Shown here piece after piece: positions 15,679 to 23,281 of a stretch of 32,059 nt of DNA. The DNA comes from CBCXVS01 sp965178525. Its GTDB lineage: Bacteria; Tectomicrobia; Entotheonellia; Entotheonellales; Entotheonellaceae. Made by a program: the position numbers and the translations under genes. The notes beneath the pieces are model-generated. The model had not been told where the DNA came from. It was given only the letters and a program-made list of their open reading frames with translations, and did no database searches. The stretch covers positions 1-32,059 of the forward strand of contig CBCXVS010000048.1 in the NCBI GenBank assembly GCA_965178525.1, written 5' to 3'. Numbering within the stretch: position 1 is the stretch's first letter; every line of letters starts with the position of its first letter.

Positions 15679-16827
15679 TTAGTCATCCGGCAGGAGCGAA
15701 TCGGTCTCCAGGGACTCCTGTTCCAGAGCGACGCCCTCGAACAGATCCGCATCCGTTAGATCCGCATCCATACTGGCAGCCTGAGCCGTCGCCGCTAGCG
15801 CCTCGCTGGAGACTTGGGGCATATTGAGTGCCTGCCGAACATGCGCTTCGATGGTTGCGGCCACGGCAGGATTCTCCTGCAGGTAAGTTTTGGCGTTGTC
15901 ACGACCCTGCCCGATCCGTTCGCCGCTATAGGAGAACCAGGCGCCGCTTTTACCAATGAGTCCGTGCTGCACCGCTAAGTCCAGCAATTCGCCCGCGGCA
16001 GAGATACCCGTCCCATACATGATATCAAATTCTGCTTGTTTAAAGGGCGGTGCAACTTTATTTTTGACAATTTTCACGCGCGTGCGGTTGCCAACGACTT
16101 CTTGACCCACCTTAATCGCATCTGCACGGCGGATGTCGAGACGCACGGAGGCATAGAATTTCAGCGCGTTGCCTCCTGTCGTCGTTTCCGGATTGCCGAA
16201 GAAAACGCCGATCTTCTGCCGCAGCTGATTGATGAAAATAATACAGGTTTTCGTCTTGTGGATGGTGCCGGTCAGCTTCCGCATGGCCTGGGACATCAGG
16301 CGAGCCTGCAGACCCATTTGTGGCTCCCCCATATCGCCATCGATTTCAGCTTGGGGTACCAATGCCGCCACGGAATCGATCACCACCATGTCGAGTGCGC
16401 CGCTGCGCACCAGGACGTCAGTAATTTCGAGGGCTTGTTCACCGCTGTCCGGTTGGGAGATCAACAGCTCCTCGGTATTCACGCCGAGGTTGCATGCATA
16501 GACTGGATCGAGGGCGTGTTCAGCGTCCACAAACGCCGCTTCACCGCCACTCTTTTGCACCGAAGCCACGGCATGCAGCGCCAGCGTGGTCTTGCCCGAG
16601 GCCTCCGGTCCGTAGATCTCGATGATGCGTCCGCGCGGCAAGCCGCCCACTCCCAGTGCCGCATCCAACGCCAGGGAGCCACTGGGGATGACCGGAATGT
16701 CCACCGCCTGGCTTTCGCCGAGCCGCATGATGGCGCCTTTTCCATACTGCTTTTCAATCTGACTGAAGGCCAAGCTCAATGCCCGTTGTCTTTCATCACC
16801 GGCGTCGCTCTTAGTCCGCTGTGCCAT
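15679..16827 (-). CDS. recA: Recombinase RecA
   Basis: 382 residues. RecA forms filaments on single-stranded DNA, performs strand exchange and triggers LexA self-cleavage. Walker A GPEASGKTT (~73-81), MVVIDSVAALVP (Walker B), loop L1 (MGLQARLMSQAMRKLTG), FINQLRQKIGVFFGNPETTTGGNALKFYASVRLDIRR (Q-loop/L2) and the KVVKNKVAPPFKQAEFDI-like segment are all in place. The acidic C-terminal tail is long, with clustered Asp/Glu after residue 350. The ATG at 16827 has a good CAGGAGAT ribosome site and lies 15 bp after the radA stop, making recA the third gene of a lexA-radA-recA operon. LexA would then control RecA and RadA together. Confidence 0.99.
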   Translation of the reverse strand: MAQRTKSDAGDERQRALSLAFSQIEKQYGKGAIMRLGESQAVDIPVIPSGSLALDAALGVGGLPRGRIIEIYGPEASGKTTLALHAVASVQKSGGEAAFVDAEHALDPVYACNLGVNTEELLISQPDSGEQALEITDVLVRSGALDMVVIDSVAALVPQAEIDGDMGEPQMGLQARLMSQAMRKLTGTIHKTKTCIIFINQLRQKIGVFFGNPETTTGGNALKFYASVRLDIRRADAIKVGQEVVGNRTRVKIVKNKVAPPFKQAEFDIMYGTGISAAGELLDLAVQHGLIGKSGAWFSYSGERIGQGRDNAKTYLQENPAVAATIEAHVRQALNMPQVSSEALAATAQAASMDADLTDADLFEGVALEQESLETDSLLPDD

Positions 16828-16842
16828 GCTTTATCTCCTGTC

Positions 16843-18264
16843 TCATGTGCTCGGAACGAAAGAGCTCACGGCTGCCGCGGTCTCGCGTTGCAGCATTGCC
16901 TGCAACGCCTCGGCGACCGTACGTACCCCATATAATTCTATCTCTTCTGCCAATGTCTCGGCCGTCGTACAGTTCGCCTGTGGCAGCAAGCAACGGCGAA
17001 ACCCCAGCTTCGCGGCTTCCCGCAAGCGGGCATCGACATGACCCACGGCCCGGACTTCACCCGTCAGTCCGACCTCGCCGAAGATCACCAGATCCGGATC
17101 AATCGGTACATCCCGGAGGCTAGATGCGACGGCGGTGACGACGCCGAGATCGATGGCCGGTTCGTCGACGTGCAATCCACCCACCACATTGACGTACACG
17201 TCATGCGCTTGCAGAGGTAAGCCTAGCCGTTTTTCCAGCACGGCCAGCAAGAGCGCCATGCGTTGATGATCGAAGCCGTTGGCGACCCGCCGTGGTGTGC
17301 CAAAACCGCTCGGACTGCCCAGCGCCTGGAGTTCCACCAGCAGCGGCCGGGTGCCTTCCATACTGGCGACCACAATCGATCCACTGGCCTGTAAGGGACG
17401 TTCCGCCAGAAATAACTCCGACGGACTTTCGACTTCCACGAGCCCTGCCTGTTGCATCTCGAACACGCCGATTTCGTTGGTTGGACCGAAGCGGTTTTTT
17501 ACCGCCCGCAGAATGCGATAGACATTGTGCCGTTCGCCTTCGAAATAGAGGACGGTATCCACCATGTGCTCCAGCACGCGTGGACCGGCAATGGATCCTT
17601 CCTTGGTAACGTGTCCAATAATAAGTACCGGCAGATTGAGAGATTTTGCCAGCGTCATGAGCTGTGCGGTACTCTCACGCACCTGGCTGACGCTTCCGGG
17701 TGCGGACGAGAGGTCGGCCGTAAAGACCGTTTGAATCGAGTCAATGACCAGAACACGTGGCTGCAAACGCGTGATCTGTTCTTGAATCACCTCCATAGAG
17801 GTTTCGGTAAGAATGTAGACATCCTGGCTGTGCACACCCAGCCGGTCTCCGCGCATGCGCAACTGGGTGGCCGATTCCTCGCCCGATATATACAACACCG
17901 CCTGTTTCGCGTCGGCGCGTTCACGGCTGAGGCCGGCGATCGTCTGCAACAACAGCGTCGATTTGCCGATGCCCGGATCCCCGCCGATGAGGACGAGCGA
18001 ACCCTGGACGATGCCACCGCCCAACACCCGATCGAGTTCACCGATACCCGTCAGGAGCCGTTCTTCCTCATCACGCGTGACCTGAGCCAGCCGTAATGGT
18101 GACTGCTTCGTCTTCGTGCCTGGCGCCTGACGACCTTTGCGCGGCGCCACCACGGTTTCTTCGACGAAACTGTTCCATGCCCCACAATCCGAGCATCGCC
18201 CCAGCCACTTGGCCGTCTGGTAGCCGCACGACTGACAGGTAAACACACTTTTGGGCTTTGCCAT
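16843..18264 (-). CDS. radA: DNA repair protein RadA (Sms)
   Basis: 473 residues. RadA is a RecA-like hexameric translocase that extends heteroduplex during recombination and processes branched intermediates. An N-terminal zinc finger (C10, C13, C24, C27; CQSCGYQ then GRCSDCGAW) is followed by a RecA-type core with Walker A GGDPGIGKST (~94-103), VLVIDSIQTVF, and the family KNRFG motif (VKNRFGPTNEIGVFEM). The C-terminal Lon-protease-like domain is present, with DLGVVTAVASS and RRCLLPQAN. All diagnostic motifs are intact. The ATG at 18264 follows AAGGAT and lies 16 bp after the lexA stop; 15 bp separate it from recA. Confidence 0.98.
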   Translation of the reverse strand: MAKPKSVFTCQSCGYQTAKWLGRCSDCGAWNSFVEETVVAPRKGRQAPGTKTKQSPLRLAQVTRDEEERLLTGIGELDRVLGGGIVQGSLVLIGGDPGIGKSTLLLQTIAGLSRERADAKQAVLYISGEESATQLRMRGDRLGVHSQDVYILTETSMEVIQEQITRLQPRVLVIDSIQTVFTADLSSAPGSVSQVRESTAQLMTLAKSLNLPVLIIGHVTKEGSIAGPRVLEHMVDTVLYFEGERHNVYRILRAVKNRFGPTNEIGVFEMQQAGLVEVESPSELFLAERPLQASGSIVVASMEGTRPLLVELQALGSPSGFGTPRRVANGFDHQRMALLLAVLEKRLGLPLQAHDVYVNVVGGLHVDEPAIDLGVVTAVASSLRDVPIDPDLVIFGEVGLTGEVRAVGHVDARLREAAKLGFRRCLLPQANCTTAETLAEEIELYGVRTVAEALQAMLQRETAAAVSSFVPST

Positions 18265-18280
18265 ATGAGGTATCCTTGGC

Positions 18281-18907
18281 TTAGTGTACCGTGGTGCGAA
18301 TCAGGCCGGTGACCTTGCCACAGATACTTACATCCGGTACGCGGACCGGGGTCAGGCGCGCGTTTTCCGGCTGCAGCCGGATGCCATCGGCTTCCCGAAA
18401 AAAGCGTTTGACGGTCACTTCGTCGTCGAGTAAAGCCACTACGATGTCACCGTTAGCAGCGCCTTGCTGCGGCCGCACCAAGACGTAATCGCCATCCAGG
18501 ATACCCGCTTCGATCATGCTGTCTCCTTCGACGCGGAGGGCAAACACGTCATCGCCTTTAACGAGACTGGGATCGAGTGTCAGATGGCCATCATGATTTT
18601 CCACCGCCAGGATGGGCATACCCGCCGTTACGCGTCCAAGAATGGGGACCGCAACGGCCTCCTGAGCCGTGGTCGAAACCACGCGCTTGACGTGGTCCAA
18701 CATCGCGATACCGCGCGAGGTCCGCAAACTGCGATGGATATATTCTTTTTTCTCCAGCGCTTGTAGGTGTGCACGGACACCATTTGTCGAACTGATCCGG
18801 AGTGCTTCGCCGATCTGACGAATGCTCGGCGGGTAACCCGTGGTGCTCACGACGTGCTCAATATAGTCGAGAATTTCCTGCTGCCGCGCGGTCAGGGCTG
18901 GTCGCAT
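18281..18907 (-). CDS. lexA: SOS repressor LexA
   Basis: 208 residues from the ATG at 18907. LexA represses DNA-damage genes and cleaves itself when bound by RecA filaments. The N-terminal winged helix (residues 1-65) starts with LTARQQEILDYI and has the recognition helix region GYPPSIRQIGEALRISSTNGV. The cleavage site is A95-G96 (RVTAGMP). The catalytic Ser is S130 (EGDSMIEAGI) and the Lys is K167 (DEVTVKRFF). An in-frame TTG at 18922 is less likely: the ATG has an AGGA site 8 nt upstream. The recognition helix ends in SSTNGVRAH, so the operator need not match the E. coli or Bacillus consensus. First gene of the lexA-radA-recA operon, with a strong promoter at 18973-19001. Confidence 0.98.
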   Translation of the reverse strand: MRPALTARQQEILDYIEHVVSTTGYPPSIRQIGEALRISSTNGVRAHLQALEKKEYIHRSLRTSRGIAMLDHVKRVVSTTAQEAVAVPILGRVTAGMPILAVENHDGHLTLDPSLVKGDDVFALRVEGDSMIEAGILDGDYVLVRPQQGAANGDIVVALLDDEVTVKRFFREADGIRLQPENARLTPVRVPDVSICGKVTGLIRTTVH

Positions 18908-18914
18908 GGTGTGT

Positions 18915-18995
18915 CCTGCCAAAAGGGAAAGGGTCAGAGCGCTGCACGCTCATACGCTAACTGCTCATATGAGTAATACTGCACATTTTGGCAGG
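18915..18995. promoter_or_regulatory. Candidate operator elements in the lexA promoter
   Basis: The 10-mer CCTGCCAAAA at 18915-18924 recurs as its perfect inverse TTTTGGCAGG at 18986-18995. One copy fills the -35/-10 spacer, the other covers the lexA ribosome site. A perfect palindrome CTCATATGAG (18964-18973) sits at the expected start of transcription. Any of these could be the LexA operator; none matches the known GAAC-N4-GTTC or CTGT-N8-ACAG types. Confidence 0.4.
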
Positions 18996-19001
18996 TGTCA
19001 A
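18973..19001 (-). promoter_or_regulatory. Sigma70-type promoter of the lexA-radA-recA operon
   Basis: TTGACA (19001-18996) and TATTAC (18978-18973) with an exact 17-bp spacer. The start of transcription should fall near 18966, inside the palindrome CTCATATGAG, giving a leader of about 60 nt. A run of nine C directly precedes the -35. Confidence 0.7.
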
Positions 19002-19045
19002 GGGGGGGGGAACTCGGCTGAACTCAGGAAACGCGAGTCGCCCGA

Positions 19046-19345
19046 TCAACTCAACTCGGCACTTGCGACGGTGGCCCGAGGGCGCCGTGGCGGACGCAGC
19101 GCAATGCTGGCAACGAGCTTATTGGGACCTGCGGTGTCATCAATGTCGACCTGCACATCATCGGTGCTGATATCGAGACGCTTCGCCATGATCGCAATGA
19201 GTTCACCCCGTAGCTCGTCGATGGCTCCTTGTTCGAGGCCATTTCGATCATATGTCAGGGCGAGCTTCAAACGCTCTTTGGCCAATGGGGCGCTGTCACC
19301 TGGCGTGACCTGCCATTGCCCGAGAAGCTTGGTCAAGAATCTCAC
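19046..19345 (-). CDS. minE: Cell division topological specificity factor MinE
   Basis: 99 residues. MinE stimulates MinD ATPase at the membrane and drives the pole-to-pole oscillation that keeps division at mid-cell. The N-terminal membrane-binding/anti-MinC segment VRFLTKLLGQ, the SAPLAKERLKLALTYDRNGLE switch region and the LRGELIAIMAKRLDISTDDVQVDID dimerisation domain are clear. The GTG at 19345 is chosen: it places RFLTKLLG at the N-terminus as in the family and has AAGGGGGG 7 nt upstream. A GTG at 19363 would add six residues. Last gene of the minCDE set, 40 bp after minD. Downstream is the lexA promoter with no clear terminator between. Confidence 0.96.
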   Translation of the reverse strand: MRFLTKLLGQWQVTPGDSAPLAKERLKLALTYDRNGLEQGAIDELRGELIAIMAKRLDISTDDVQVDIDDTAGPNKLVASIALRPPRRPRATVASAELS

Positions 19346-19385
19346 AGTACACCCCCCTTCCACTTCATGTCCTGGTGCGGGAGAG

Positions 19386-20183
19386 TTATTTGAGGTTAAG
19401 CAAGCGCTTCAACCACTGAAGGAGTCCTTCGTCGTTTTCCAGCCGCAGGAAGGGCACGTCCTCGCCCAGCAGACGCCGGGCGATGTTCATGTAGGCGAGA
19501 CCGGCCTTGGACGTCTCCACCTGCGTGGCCAGTTCGCCCTTGTTACTGGTCGTGACGATCGCCTCATCTTCCGGGATAATTCCTAGGGGATCGATCGAGA
19601 GAATATCGAGCATGTCAGGAATATCGAGCATATCCCCACGCCGTACCATCTCCGGGTGTAAGCGGTTAATGACGAGGCGAATGAGCGATTTCTCCGCCGC
19701 TTCTAACAGGCCAATGACGCGGTCGGCATCCCGAATAGAAGAGACGTGCGGGGTGGTAATGATAACCACCTCGTCGGCGCCGACGATGGCATTCTGGAAG
19801 CCCCGCTCGATGCCTGCCGGCGAGTCGATGATCGTGAAATCGAACATATGGCGCAGCTCGGCGCATATTTTTTCCATCGCGTCTGGGCTGACGGCGCTCT
19901 TATCTCGGGTTTGGGCCGCGGGGAGCAGGTGCAGCGTATCAATGCGCTTGTCCCGGATCACCGCCTTTTGCAAGCGGCAGCGCCCCTCCACCACATCGAC
20001 GAGATCATAGACAATACGATTCTCCAAGCCCATGACGATGTCCAAATTGCGTAGCCCGACATCGGTATCGACGGCCACGCTCTTTTTCCCCAATGATGCC
20101 AGGGCCGCACTCACGTTGGCGCTAAACGTCGTTTTGCCAACCCCGCCTTTCCCAGATGTTACGGTGATAACTCGTCCAGCCAC
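19386..20183 (-). CDS. minD: Septum site-determining ATPase MinD
   Basis: 265 residues. A deviant Walker A ParA-family ATPase (SGKGGVGKTT, residues ~10-19) that recruits MinC and MinE to the membrane. AVDTDVGLRNLDIVMGLENRIVYDLVDV, FTIIDSPAGIERGF and the final amphipathic membrane-targeting helix LLQWLKRLLNLK are intact. A small acidic repeat (DMLDIPDMLDILSID) lies near residue 190. The start is a GTG at 20183 with AAGGGG upstream, 3 bp after the minC stop. Confidence 0.98.
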   Translation of the reverse strand: MAGRVITVTSGKGGVGKTTFSANVSAALASLGKKSVAVDTDVGLRNLDIVMGLENRIVYDLVDVVEGRCRLQKAVIRDKRIDTLHLLPAAQTRDKSAVSPDAMEKICAELRHMFDFTIIDSPAGIERGFQNAIVGADEVVIITTPHVSSIRDADRVIGLLEAAEKSLIRLVINRLHPEMVRRGDMLDIPDMLDILSIDPLGIIPEDEAIVTTSNKGELATQVETSKAGLAYMNIARRLLGEDVPFLRLENDEGLLQWLKRLLNLK

Positions 20184-20186
20184 AGA

Positions 20187-20843
20187 TTATCCCCTTTGTT
20201 GAAATGACCGGCCACGGTCCCACGCTTCGACCACGATGGCATTGCGCTCCACGCGGGCCATTTGCGGGACGGACACCGTTGTCGTTTGTGCCTCGGGCGG
20301 CCGAGCGATGTAGGCGGCGATACGGAGTTGGATGGGGGCGAGATGCAACGCGGCAATCACAGCGTCGGCGCGGTCGGGCACACCTGCATATGCTGAACCC
20401 TTCAGGGACCCCCAGACGAAGATGCTGGAGCCCGCAATCACCTCCGCGCCCGGGTTGATGTCGCCGAGAACAATGACATGGCCTTCGGCTGCGATTTTTT
20501 CCCCGGAGCGTACGGTCCGCCGTTCGATATGAAGGTTGGCGTGCGGGTCGAGCGGCACGGCTGGCATCATGGGGGGCCGGCGGTTTTGGCCAAGCGCTGC
20601 GGAAATCACCCCCTGCAAGGCCACATCGTAGCGTTCCAGCACGACGGTTAACTGCTCCATATCCTGTTGCAGCAGGGGGCGTTGGCCGACTTCGAGAAAA
20701 ACTTGTGCGCCGCAGAAAAAGGTCCGCGATTGCTGCAGGTGCTCCTCCAGCTCAACCAGCAATTGCGGAAACGAGGTATCCCATTCCAGGCGCATGAGCA
20801 GTCCGTAATCGGTGCCTGAGAATTTGACGCGTGACGTTGACAT
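20187..20843 (-). CDS. minC: Septum site-determining protein MinC
   Basis: 218 residues. MinC destabilises FtsZ polymers where MinD carries it. The N-terminal half (VKFSGTDYGLLMRL, FPQLLVELEEHL) is the FtsZ-binding domain. The C-terminal beta-helix is unmistakable: RSGEKIAAEGHVIVLGDINPG, then AEVIAGSSIFVWGSLKGSAYAG and IAALHLAPIQLRIAAYIARPP. A Pro-rich linker (RRPPMMPAVPLD) joins the halves. The ATG at 20843 has GAAGGTGA upstream. It begins 23 bp after dnaA, so the min genes probably share the dnaA transcript. Confidence 0.96.
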   Translation of the reverse strand: MSTSRVKFSGTDYGLLMRLEWDTSFPQLLVELEEHLQQSRTFFCGAQVFLEVGQRPLLQQDMEQLTVVLERYDVALQGVISAALGQNRRPPMMPAVPLDPHANLHIERRTVRSGEKIAAEGHVIVLGDINPGAEVIAGSSIFVWGSLKGSAYAGVPDRADAVIAALHLAPIQLRIAAYIARPPEAQTTTVSVPQMARVERNAIVVEAWDRGRSFQQRG

Positions 20844-20866
20844 AGGTCACCTTCACCATGCACACG

Positions 20867-22264
20867 CTAGCCCTGGAGCGTCCGGATGAGCTGTTCGACC
20901 TCCTCCTTGACGCGCCAATCCGCCTCCACTAGGCCTTTAATTTTGTTACAGGCGTGCAAGACGGAGGTATGATCCCGATCGCCGAAATCTTTGCCGATTT
21001 GCGGGAGTGAGGCGTTCGTCAGCGTGCGCGCCAGATACATGGCAATATGGCGTGCATGGGCAATTTCCTTGTTACGTTTTTTCGATCGGATGACACTGCT
21101 TTTGAGTTTGTAATGATCAGCCACGGCCCGTTCAATGTCGCTGATGGTGATCGGCTTGTCCTCGGTTTCCGACAATTCGCCAATCAGGGTCTGTACCAGC
21201 CCAATCGTGATCTCTTGCCCGGTCATGGACGTGTAGGCCTCGATGACGTTGAGTGCCCCTTCGAGCTTGCGGACGTCACCCCGCATGCGCCGAGCGATCA
21301 ACCAGGACACCTCGTCCGGCAGCGACATCTGCATATAATCCGCCTTCTTTTTCAAAATGGCGGCTTTCGTCTCCAGGTCCGGCGCTTGCAAGTCGGCGAC
21401 CAGGCCCCATTCAAAGCGGGAGCGCAACCGCTTTTCCAGCCCCACCATGTCTTTGGGCAACTTGTCACTGGTGAGAACGATCTGTTTGTTGTCGTTATGC
21501 AGGACGTTAAAGGTGTGAAAGAACTCTTCCTGGGTGCGTTCTTTGCCAATGAGAAATTGCACATCGTCGACCAGGATGAGGTCGTTCTTGCGGTAGCGAT
21601 TGCGGAAATCATCCATCTTGTCGTGGCTGAGCGCCCCGACTAGGTCGTTGAGAAATTTTTCCGACGAGACGTAACAGGCGGCCATCTGCGGCTGGTTTTG
21701 CAGGATGAAATTCCCAATGGCGTGTAGCAGGTGGGTTTTGCCGAGACCGACGTCCCCATAGATGAATAACGGATTGTAGGTTCCTGCCGGATGCCGTGCC
21801 ACCGCTAAGCAGGCCGCATGGGCGAACTCATTGCTGGAACCCACGACAAAGGTCTCAAAGGTAAAACGCGGATGGAATGCCGTCTGGCCATTGGCCGTCA
21901 CGGCTCGTGGTGGCAGGCTATCCGCCTGCACCGGGGGCGCCGCACCCTCAGACGCCGTCTCGACCGGTTCGTGTACGATCAAGGCCACCTCGTACGGCCC
22001 ACCGAGGAGTTGTTGCAGGGTCTGAACCATCAGGGCGTGGTAATGCTCCATCAGCCATCCACGCACAAACTTATTGGGTACCGCGACGCAGAGGGTGCCG
22101 TCCGTCAAGGACAGCGGTTGCAGCGGCTCGAACCATGTGGTGTATTTCGTTGCATCGACGCATTCCCGGATGACATGCTGCACCTTGTGCCAGATATAGT
22201 CGACATCGTCTACATGATCCTGGAGCGCCGGGTCAGACTGTCCGACAAGTTTGCCTTCGGCCAC
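20867..22264 (-). CDS. dnaA: Chromosomal replication initiator DnaA
   Basis: 465 residues from the chosen GTG. DnaA-ATP opens oriC and regulates its own promoter. Domain I (VDYIWHKVQHVI to about residue 90) has the ATKYTTWFEPLQP segment. Then come a variable domain II, the AAA+ domain III with Walker A YGDVGLGKTHLL (~169-180), Walker B LILVDDVQFL and sensor SDKLPKDM, and domain IV with the DNA-binding signature FGDRDHTSVLHACNKI. The GTG at 22264 is preceded by a GGGGCGGG site. The ATG at 22354 is rejected because it lies inside the -10 element of a near-consensus promoter (22354-22382) and would not be transcribed. Followed by minCDE instead of the common dnaN-recF order. Confidence 0.98.
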   Translation of the reverse strand: MAEGKLVGQSDPALQDHVDDVDYIWHKVQHVIRECVDATKYTTWFEPLQPLSLTDGTLCVAVPNKFVRGWLMEHYHALMVQTLQQLLGGPYEVALIVHEPVETASEGAAPPVQADSLPPRAVTANGQTAFHPRFTFETFVVGSSNEFAHAACLAVARHPAGTYNPLFIYGDVGLGKTHLLHAIGNFILQNQPQMAACYVSSEKFLNDLVGALSHDKMDDFRNRYRKNDLILVDDVQFLIGKERTQEEFFHTFNVLHNDNKQIVLTSDKLPKDMVGLEKRLRSRFEWGLVADLQAPDLETKAAILKKKADYMQMSLPDEVSWLIARRMRGDVRKLEGALNVIEAYTSMTGQEITIGLVQTLIGELSETEDKPITISDIERAVADHYKLKSSVIRSKKRNKEIAHARHIAMYLARTLTNASLPQIGKDFGDRDHTSVLHACNKIKGLVEADWRVKEEVEQLIRTLQG

Positions 22265-22292
22265 ATTCCCGCCCCTATGTCTTACCTTCCTT

Positions 22293-22341
22293 GGCTTGCC
22301 ATCTTGGGCTTGCCATCTGGCGTCTGAGCCGCGCCAGATGG
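22293..22341 (-). promoter_or_regulatory. Structured leader of dnaA mRNA: 10-bp hairpin plus two direct repeats
   Basis: On the minus strand CCATCTGGCG (22341-22332) and CGCCAGATGG (22322-22313) form a perfect 10-bp stem with a 9-nt loop. The 3' arm overlaps the first of two direct copies of GATGGCAAGCC (22317-22307 and 22303-22293). The hairpin's CCATC could pair with either GATGG, so two alternative folds are possible just before the ribosome site. A DNA-level binding site is an equal alternative. Confidence 0.55.
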
Positions 22342-22353
22342 TGTGCATCCGCA

Positions 22354-22382
22354 TTTATAACGGCTAGAAGTACGAATGTCAA
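22354..22382 (-). promoter_or_regulatory. Near-consensus sigma70 promoter of dnaA
   Basis: TTGACA (22382-22377), 17-bp spacer, TATAAA (22359-22354). Transcription should start near 22347 and give a leader of about 83 nt before the GTG. The DnaA-box-like sites at 22427-22455 lie about 80-110 bp upstream. Confidence 0.8.
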
Positions 22383-22536
22383 CCAAAAATTTAGAATCAC
22401 TCTTAAATAGTAAATTTTCAACAGGCTGTGGATTATTTCATGAACATGTGGAATACATATCGAAGGTGTTTTATGATGCTCCAACGCTTTGAAAAATCCA
22501 TCCCTTTGCGTTTTCTCAGCATTTCAACGGTGTTGA
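22355..22536. other. dnaA upstream region, possible replication origin
   Basis: 182 bp without a gene. It holds two DnaA-box-like sites, TGTGGATTA (22427-22435, one mismatch from TTATCCACA on the other strand) and TGTGGAATA (22447-22455, two mismatches), exactly 20 bp apart and in the same orientation. The AT-rich stretch 22383-22420 contains mirrored AAATTT segments that could unwind. Two imperfect boxes are few for a full origin, so autoregulation of dnaA is the alternative. Confidence 0.4.
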
Positions 22537-23151
22537 TCATTTCTTTTTCCAATTACCCTTGGCGTCTTGGATACACCAACCGGACCGGGCTGCTTGGCGA
22601 TTCACATTTGCGAAAATACGACCGATGTCTCCCACTCTCGCCGGTGGCAAATTATTGGCGGTGGCAAGTTCCCGATAGAGTTGTTGGCGATCGCGGTTTT
22701 CTTGATTCCGTAGGGATTTGGCGCGGGCTTTATCTTGCAAGGACACCCCTGGCGCGGGCCGAAGGTCGAGCAGACCGTGGTTGTTTTCACCCAGGGCGCA
22801 ACGGGCGAGCAACGACCGCAGGCTTGGAAAGCGTTTTTTCCGGGACGCAATTAGGCGGCGAATTGCCGGGGTCGTGATGTTAATGTTAATCCTTTGCGCC
22901 TCGGCGACCGCAGGGCCAAATGGCATGGGCACCTGCTGCAGACGTGGCCAAAGGTTGGAACTCTGCTGTTTGCCTGGGGATGTAGAGGGCGGTTTGGGGC
23001 CATCTGCAGGGGCGTCGCTTCGCACTTCTCGCTCGATTTGTGTGGCGGCATCCTCAATTTCTTCAATCGGAAAGTAGACGTTCACGGTAACGCAGGTCGC
23101 CATCAGCATAGCAACGATCAGTCCGAGCATAATCCGTCCGGTATGACGCAT
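22537..23151 (-). CDS. DUF1318 (YdbL-like) lipoprotein
   Basis: 204 residues. The N-terminus MRHTGRIMLGLIVAMLMATC is a lipoprotein signal with lipid-attachment Cys at 20 (Thr at -1 is unusual), followed by VTVNVYFPIEEIEDAA, a characteristic DUF1318 start. The C-terminal domain (LLARCALGENNHGLLDLRP, later ENRDRQQLYRELA and NLPPARVGDIGRIFA, and a final GWCIQDAKGNW) fits DUF1318/YdbL. In Enterobacteria YdbL works beside the AsmA-like YdbH and the small lipoprotein YnbE in phospholipid transport between membranes; the same neighbour type (YdbH-like) is directly upstream here, 130 bp away. AAGGAG precedes the ATG. No YnbE-like small ORF was found between them. Confidence 0.82.
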   Translation of the reverse strand: MRHTGRIMLGLIVAMLMATCVTVNVYFPIEEIEDAATQIEREVRSDAPADGPKPPSTSPGKQQSSNLWPRLQQVPMPFGPAVAEAQRININITTPAIRRLIASRKKRFPSLRSLLARCALGENNHGLLDLRPAPGVSLQDKARAKSLRNQENRDRQQLYRELATANNLPPARVGDIGRIFANVNRQAARSGWCIQDAKGNWKKK

Positions 23152-23281
23152 ACCATTCTCCTTACAGGTGCATGGCCATGAGCGCGTGTACCATCCATGC
23201 GTGACGCTGGCAGCGAGATATGGGAGACGTTGGTCCCCGCACGCTTCGGGTCACAGCGGTGGTTGGTAACCCATGGATTGA

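Noticed and set aside
16036..16935. Plus-strand open frame of 299 codons
   Set aside because: Antisense to recA and the radA end; no recognisable protein and no ribosome site.
19010..19023. GAAC-N6-GAAC as an alpha-proteobacterial type LexA box
   Set aside because: Known boxes have N7 spacing and GTTC direct repeats; this pair lies upstream of the -35 and is likely chance.
22467..22475. Third DnaA box in 20-bp phase
   Set aside because: TGTTTTATG has too many mismatches to the consensus; only the spacing is suggestive.
22428..22877. Plus-strand open frame of 149 codons beginning at the dnaA-side intergenic region
   Set aside because: Runs antisense through the DUF1318 lipoprotein and covers the DnaA-box region; composition is not protein-like.
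23240..23265. Rho-independent terminator after the YdbH-like gene
   Set aside because: The CCCG/CGGG stem is 4 bp and has no T-run.
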